Positions 59,401-64,000 of a stretch of DNA of 64,000 bases are shown here, piece by piece. The notes under the pieces were generated by a model. The model was not told where the DNA came from, did not search any database, and saw nothing but the letters and a program-made list of their open reading frames with translations. This DNA comes from Syntrophobotulus glycolicus DSM 8271 (GTDB taxonomy: Bacteria > Bacillota > Desulfitobacteriia > Desulfitobacteriales > Syntrophobotulaceae): the NCBI RefSeq assembly GCF_000190635.1, contig NC_015172.1, positions 1,426,001 to 1,490,000 on the forward strand, in the 5' to 3' direction. How positions within the stretch are numbered: position 1 is the stretch's first letter; each line of letters begins with the position of its first letter. The translations under genes were made by a program, and so were the position numbers.

Positions 59401-59928
59401 ATGACTACAACAAGCTCTTTGAGGAAAGTTATCATAATGGTAATGTGTGTCGCTATGATGCTTTGCGTTATGGCGTCCACCGCGTCGGCTGTCACTACCG
59501 ACCAGGACATTGATGTAAAGTTTTATAAGACTTCAGACCCCACTCAATTCTCAATGGCAAATGGAATAGTTGCTGGTACGGCTTTCTATGACATCGGTAC
59601 CCAAGAATTAACTATACCGCTTCAGGTGCTCGCGTATGCACCTGGCGCTCCTTATGACCCTACCGTCTACTACGGCTACATTGATGAGATAAAGGTTGAT
59701 ACGGACAACAACCTTCTTAATGGCTATGAAGTGATTGTAGCCCCTGCCTCCACGCCATATCCGAGCGGCGGAACCATTGCAATTCCGCTTGCTTCATCCC
59801 TCGTAACAAACGGTGCAACCTTTACGGTAAGCTTCGGAATTGATTTGTACGACGATGCTGACGGTACAGATCCGGCTGCTATATCGCATATCAACAATAC
59901 CGCGATTATGAAGTTTGACTTTGTATAG
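59401..59928 (+). CDS. Small secreted NEAT-like protein 2
   Basis: 175 residues, paralogue of the first: signal peptide VIIMVMCVAMMLCVMASTASA, then TTDQDIDVKFYKTSDPTQFSMANGIVAG, LTIPLQVLAYAP, GYIDEIKVDTDNN, FTVSFGIDLYDD and IMKFDFV at the end. SMANG and the final FDF again recall NEAT domains. An insertion (AYAPGAPYDPTVYY) with several Tyr lies before the third strand. The start is set by AAAGGAG. No anchor is visible. Confidence 0.65.
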   Translation: MTTTSSLRKVIIMVMCVAMMLCVMASTASAVTTDQDIDVKFYKTSDPTQFSMANGIVAGTAFYDIGTQELTIPLQVLAYAPGAPYDPTVYYGYIDEIKVDTDNNLLNGYEVIVAPASTPYPSGGTIAIPLASSLVTNGATFTVSFGIDLYDDADGTDPAAISHINNTAIMKFDFV

Positions 59929-59975
59929 GTATCCGCAGAGGTGTCTGTAGGCATTTAATCTTTATACGGTCGAGA

Positions 59976-60031
59976 GAACAATACTGGGGAAGCCGCAAAC
60001 CAACGGCTTGTCTCAGTATTGTTCTTTTAAT
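59976..60031 (+). terminator. Terminator after NEAT-like gene 2
   Basis: AGAACAATACTG pairs with CAGTATTGTTCT with an inner AAGCCG/CGGCTT helix, followed by TTTTAA. Confidence 0.75.
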
Positions 60032-60159
60032 ATGAGTAATACCACCCAAAGTTTGTTTTCATTATCTGCCAAATGGCATAGCAGGGAACAAAACTTTTAG
60101 AAAAAATTTACTGGCCAAAAATGTTCATAACAAAATTCAAAAATTTTTTTCAAAGGTAA

Positions 60160-60464
60160 GTTAAGTTCGCTTAACTGCTGTCTTAAAAAGCGATCGGGTA
60201 AGCGGTAGGACAAAAAGTTCTGGGAGAGAGAAGAGGAAAAAAACTTTCTTTCTTATCGGACAAACATCCCGCTTTGCCGGAAAAATGCCGGGATTTCTAG
60301 AGGATTGACAGCTTAAAAGCCCTTTGTTATATTGGAAATCACAGTTAAGGCATTGAGAGGTTGAAAACGTTTTGGGCGCAAATGCTTTTTTTTACAGCAT
60401 AAAGTTAGATTGATCTAACAAATTGGAGCGGCTGTTTTCTCCTTCCGCTTTACTGTTCCGGAGC
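60160..60464 (+). promoter_or_regulatory. Regulatory region 3: operator, promoter, operator, hairpin element
   Basis: GTTAAGTTCGCTTAAC (60160-60175), promoter TTGACA (60305) -17- TATATT (60328), GTTAGATTGATCTAAC (60404-60419) and GTTCCGGAGC (60455-60464). The last sits in a hairpin with CCGCTT/AAGCGG. Another 160 nt of leader precede the start codon of the LRR protein. Confidence 0.68.
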
Positions 60465-60622
60465 AGAAGCGGCATGATTCTTTATCAAATGCCAGGTTCT
60501 CTGAACTACTAAACTGTCCTGCAGTTAGTGCAGGCAAACCTGTTTATGTTTTGCCCCTTGTGGATGTGCTAAAACATAAACGATTTATTAATTTTTTAGG
60601 GGGAAAGGAGAGAGTTTTAGGG

Positions 60623-63600
60623 ATGAACAAAAAATTCATCAGCATTCTGCTAAGTGTCCTGATGGTACTGTCACTGTTTCCTGTGCCGATGTTGGCTGGA
60701 GACGGGGAAGACGTCGAAATCACTGGTTTTGCACCAATAGAAATAGATGGCGGCACGACCGGTTCGGCAGCTTATGAGAATGTCGAAGCAGTGATTGAGT
60801 ATCTGAATACGGCTTATGCCAGTGTACAGGCTGACACAGCATCGGATACGGTAGCTGTACCGGTAAGCGGCTGGACGGAAACGGACAGCTACGATCCAAA
60901 CACGGTCGGCAGCTACACCTTCACGGCGACCCTGGGAGAGATCCCTGTGGGTTATGCCAACACCGGAGGATACACCGCTGCGGCAGAAGTGAAGATTGAG
61001 GCCGGAGAAAGCGGTGACATCGAAATCACGGGCTTTGCACCAATAACAGTAGCGGGTGGCACGACCGGTTCGGCAGCCTATGAGAATGCCCAAGCGGTGA
61101 TTGAGTATCTGAATACGGCTTATGCCAGTGTACAGGCTGACACAGCATCGGATACGGTAGCTGTACCGGTAAGCGGCTGGACGGAAACGGACAGCTATGA
61201 TCCAAACACCGTTGGTAGCTACACCTTCACGGCAACCCTGGGAGAGATCCCTGCGGGTTATGCCAACACCGGAGGATACACCGCTGCGGCAGAAGTGAAG
61301 ATTGAGGCCGGAGAAAGCGGTGACATCGAAATCACGGGCTTTGCACCAATAACAGTAGCGGGTGGCACGACCGGTTCGGCAGCTTATGAGAATGCCGAAG
61401 CGGTGATTGAGTATCTGAATACGGCTTATGCCAGTGTACAGGCTGACACAGCATCGGATACGGTAGCTGTACCGGTAAGCGGCTGGACGGAAACGGACAG
61501 CTACGATCCAAACACTGTCGGTAGCTACACCTTCACGGCAACCCTGGGAGAGATCCCTGCGGGTTATGCCAACACCGGAGGATACACCGCTGCGGCAGAA
61601 GTGAAGATTGAGGCCGGAGAAAGCGGTGACATCGAAATCACGGGCTTTGCACCAATAACAGTAGCGGGTGGCACGACCGGTTCGGCAGCTTATGAGAATG
61701 CCGAAGCGGTGATTGAGTATCTGAATACGGCTTATGCCAGTGTACAGGCTGACACAGCATCGGATACGGTAGCTGTACCGGTAAGCGGCTGGACGGAAAC
61801 GGACAGCTACGATCCAAACACTGTCGGTAGCTACACCTTCACGGCAACCCTGGGAGAGATCCCTGCGGGTTATGCCAACACCGGAGGATACACCACTGCG
61901 GCAGAAGTGAAGATTGAGGCCGGAGAAAGCGGTGACATCGAAATTACTGGCTTTGCACCAATAACAGTAAATGCCGGCTTGGCGGGTGCGGCGAGCTACC
62001 CGGATGCCGCGGCGGTGATCACCCATCTTAACGAGAATTATTGCAGCGTGACCGCCCTCACGACAGGGAATACGGCAGGGGTTTCCGTCCCAGTGACCGG
62101 ATGGGAGGGGGATGATTCCGCTCCCTATAACCCGGAGGTTGCCGGCAGCTATAGCTTCAGGGCCCAGCTGGGGGATATCCCTGCCGGCTATGCGCTGGGA
62201 GAAGGAGTTACCGCAACAGTGGAGGTAACGGTGACGAACGTGACCGCCATCACGGTAAATAGAAGTAACTCAACGGTCAGCCCATCTATTCCGGTAACTT
62301 TTACCGCTGTGGTGAGCGGTATCGGAGAGTATAACAGTACAGTAGAATGGAGTATTGTAGAACCGGTGGTCGAAGGCACCACCATTTCCGAAGGGGGTGT
62401 GCTCAGTATCGCTTCCGGCGAAACCGCCGGCACGCTGACAGTGAAAGCAACATCTCAGGCTGATCGCAATCAATATGCTACGGCGAGCGTATCGGTCATA
62501 ACGGTTTCTTCGATTTCCCTATCGCCGGCCAGCTCTACGGTGGCTCCGGGCGGGAAAGTTACGTTGACTCCTTCAATGTCGGGTAATAATATTTCCACCA
62601 CGCGAAAAGTAACTTGGAGCATTGACGGGAATTCTTCATCAAATACAAAACTCAGTGCATCCGGCAGTCAGATGCTCAGCACAAAGCCGACACTGACCAT
62701 AGGATCCGATGAGACGGCAACTGCTATTACAGTGACAATTACATCTGACAACGATAAGTCAAAAAGCGCTTCCGCCACGATAACGATCAAGCCTGTTCCT
62801 GACGAAACGCTCAATAAGGCCATTGCGGCAATCCTTCATCAAAACGAAGGATATCAAGTGACTCTCAGCGATCTTCAAGGTCTTACTACTCTCGATTTGT
62901 CTGATAGAGAAATTACGGACATTTCGGCGTTGGCGAACGCTACAAACCTTGAAAATCTGAACTTAAGCGGAAACCCTATTATCGAATCCACCTATTCGGC
63001 GCTTGGCAGTTTGACAAAGGTTAAGGAATTGAATCTCAGTAATTGCATGAACCGCGGGATGAGAGGCCTTATGCCCAGTGGTTTGCTAACTGCTCTAAAA
63101 AAAATGAGCGCTCTGGAAATATTGGATATTTCACAGAACAATTTAATGAGGGGAATATCATCTGGTAATACGCTGGGCAGCTTGAAATCACTGGACATAT
63201 CAGATAACGCCATTTACGCATTAAAATTAGCCGGCAACAGTTGTGTAGCAGGCAAGGAATACATGCCAAACTTGGAGCAGTTAGATATTTCCGGAAATTA
63301 TCTGGATATATCCGACAGCGAAGTATCCGCCGAAATACAGTCTTTGGCAAATTCGGGCGTAACTGTTACGTATGAGTCCCAGAAGGACCTTTCCGCGCTG
63401 TACGCTATTTCACTTATAAACTACGGCGGAAAAGCGGTTTATTTTGATAATACGACAAAAACCGCAGATTTAGGCAGTGTCGTGGCCGGGAAGTCGGATA
63501 TAAAACTTGTCAGCTTTGCCGGGGCGTCCACGGTCAGCATCGCGGGAGAAAGCTATTCCGCCGACGTGATCGCCACTTCTCCGGAGATCGCCGTTGATTT

Positions 63601-64000
63601 TGAAGAAGGCAATAACATCTTCCAAATCACAAGCACACACGCCAACGGAGATACCTCAACCTACACCGTGCACTACACCGGCGAAGGCCTGCCGTCAAAC
63701 GAGGCAGGGATAAAGGATGCAAATCTATATATCGCGCTATGCGGCCTGCTGGGCAAGGAACCGACGGAGACCATCACAATTGCCCAACTGAACGGTCTGT
63801 ATGTGAACGGGGGCTGGCTTGACCTGAGCGGTTTGGCTATTGCCGACGCTTCCGGCCTTCAATATGTCACAAGAACGAAGACCTTGAGTTTGGACAATAA
63901 TCAGCTTGCGGATTTGCCGGACTTAAGCGGGCTAACCGCACTGGATAGTTTAAGCTTAAATAACAACCAGTTTACGGAGATTCCCGTTACCCTAAACGAG
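60623..64000 (+). CDS. Large secreted LRR/Ig-like surface protein (5' part)
   Basis: At least 1,126 residues; the frame is open at the window end. In order: a signal peptide (KKFISILLSVLMVLSLFPVPMLA); four almost identical 102-residue repeats (about 30-437) plus a diverged fifth (to about 538); two Ig-like domains (SSISLSPASSTVAPGGKVTL); a leucine-rich repeat block (LTTLDLSDREITDISALANATNLENLNLSGN); a cadherin-like beta domain; and the start of a second LRR block. The ATG is placed by GAAAGGAG. LRR surface proteins with NEAT domains (Hal, IlsA) take up haem in Bacillus; a NEAT domain, if any, would lie beyond the window. Confidence 0.85.
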   Translation, partial: MNKKFISILLSVLMVLSLFPVPMLAGDGEDVEITGFAPIEIDGGTTGSAAYENVEAVIEYLNTAYASVQADTASDTVAVPVSGWTETDSYDPNTVGSYTFTATLGEIPVGYANTGGYTAAAEVKIEAGESGDIEITGFAPITVAGGTTGSAAYENAQAVIEYLNTAYASVQADTASDTVAVPVSGWTETDSYDPNTVGSYTFTATLGEIPAGYANTGGYTAAAEVKIEAGESGDIEITGFAPITVAGGTTGSAAYENAEAVIEYLNTAYASVQADTASDTVAVPVSGWTETDSYDPNTVGSYTFTATLGEIPAGYANTGGYTAAAEVKIEAGESGDIEITGFAPITVAGGTTGSAAYENAEAVIEYLNTAYASVQADTASDTVAVPVSGWTETDSYDPNTVGSYTFTATLGEIPAGYANTGGYTTAAEVKIEAGESGDIEITGFAPITVNAGLAGAASYPDAAAVITHLNENYCSVTALTTGNTAGVSVPVTGWEGDDSAPYNPEVAGSYSFRAQLGDIPAGYALGEGVTATVEVTVTNVTAITVNRSNSTVSPSIPVTFTAVVSGIGEYNSTVEWSIVEPVVEGTTISEGGVLSIASGETAGTLTVKATSQADRNQYATASVSVITVSSISLSPASSTVAPGGKVTLTPSMSGNNISTTRKVTWSIDGNSSSNTKLSASGSQMLSTKPTLTIGSDETATAITVTITSDNDKSKSASATITIKPVPDETLNKAIAAILHQNEGYQVTLSDLQGLTTLDLSDREITDISALANATNLENLNLSGNPIIESTYSALGSLTKVKELNLSNCMNRGMRGLMPSGLLTALKKMSALEILDISQNNLMRGISSGNTLGSLKSLDISDNAIYALKLAGNSCVAGKEYMPNLEQLDISGNYLDISDSEVSAEIQSLANSGVTVTYESQKDLSALYAISLINYGGKAVYFDNTTKTADLGSVVAGKSDIKLVSFAGASTVSIAGESYSADVIATSPEIAVDFEEGNNIFQITSTHANGDTSTYTVHYTGEGLPSNEAGIKDANLYIALCGLLGKEPTETITIAQLNGLYVNGGWLDLSGLAIADASGLQYVTRTKTLSLDNNQLADLPDLSGLTALDSLSLNNNQFTEIPVTLNE
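60710..62235 (+). repeat. Tandem 306-bp repeats in the LRR-protein gene
   Basis: Units begin at 60710, 61016, 61322 and 61628, each 306 bp (102 codons). Units 2-4 differ at only a few bases and unit 1 at somewhat more. A fifth, diverged unit begins at 61934. An unbroken antisense frame of 451 codons through the array is a by-product of the repeat. Confidence 0.92.

Noticed and set aside
60671-62026. A 451-codon minus-strand frame across the repeat array
   Set aside because: It is the antisense shadow of the tandem 306-bp units (306 is divisible by 3, so one open unit stays open). The plus strand has a signal peptide, ribosome site and continued open frame.

Overview
The window reads as chromosome of a Gram-positive anaerobe of the class Clostridia, probably near the Desulfitobacterium/Peptococcaceae group. 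The evidence is strong Shine-Dalgarno sites, sigma-A promoters, a Bacillus-type LexA box, ECF sigma/DUF4179-type anti-sigma pairs, lipoprotein signals, NEAT-like surface proteins and nitrogenase-like genes. The genus is an inference.

Layout. 1-9 kb: the end of a Na+/H+ antiporter, dGTPase (dgt), a DHA2 drug exporter, a stand-alone TIR protein, a LexA-boxed Y-family polymerase and two nitroreductases. 9-18.2 kb: a sulfur locus. Two O-acetylhomoserine sulfhydrylases flank a GNAT enzyme and a NifD/NifK-like pair, followed by a sulfonate/taurine-type ABC importer. Each nitrogenase-like subunit keeps three P-cluster-type cysteines, but no NifH-like reductase is encoded here. 18.2-26.9 kb: a LysE exporter, a Fic protein, decayed cell-wall genes, an ECF sigma/anti-sigma pair, and an ABC exporter divergent from a BlaI-type repressor. 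27-38 kb: an AT-rich accessory region with a second ECF operon and its probable target promoter, two secreted proteins, small membrane proteins, an IS630 element with a frameshifted transposase, an IS21 element that splits a membrane-protein gene, several relics and repeated fragments. 38-49.7 kb: a lipoprotein serpin, CsoR with a P1B metal ATPase, a CNNM/hemolysin-type protein behind a leader ORF and hairpin, an orphan intein-like (Hint) protein, a PPOX protein, and a radical-SAM gene that shares operators with a GntR regulator.

49.9-64 kb: an apparent iron/haem acquisition locus. Two CydDC-type ABC half-transporters are followed by an ECF transporter (S, T and fused A-A subunits) and a DtxR-like winged-helix regulator with an unfamiliar C-terminal domain. 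Then come two small secreted NEAT-like proteins, a divergent flavodoxin, and a large LRR/Ig surface protein with four near-identical 306-bp repeats that runs off the window. Palindromes of the form GTTA-N8-TAAC stand before the transporter operon and before each of the three surface-protein genes. The three surface genes share a duplicated upstream region: operator, promoter, second operator, then a GCTCCGGAGC-type hairpin.

The two most interesting systems are the nitrogenase-like sulfur locus and the putative haem regulon. All function calls are from reading the sequence alone; no searches were run.
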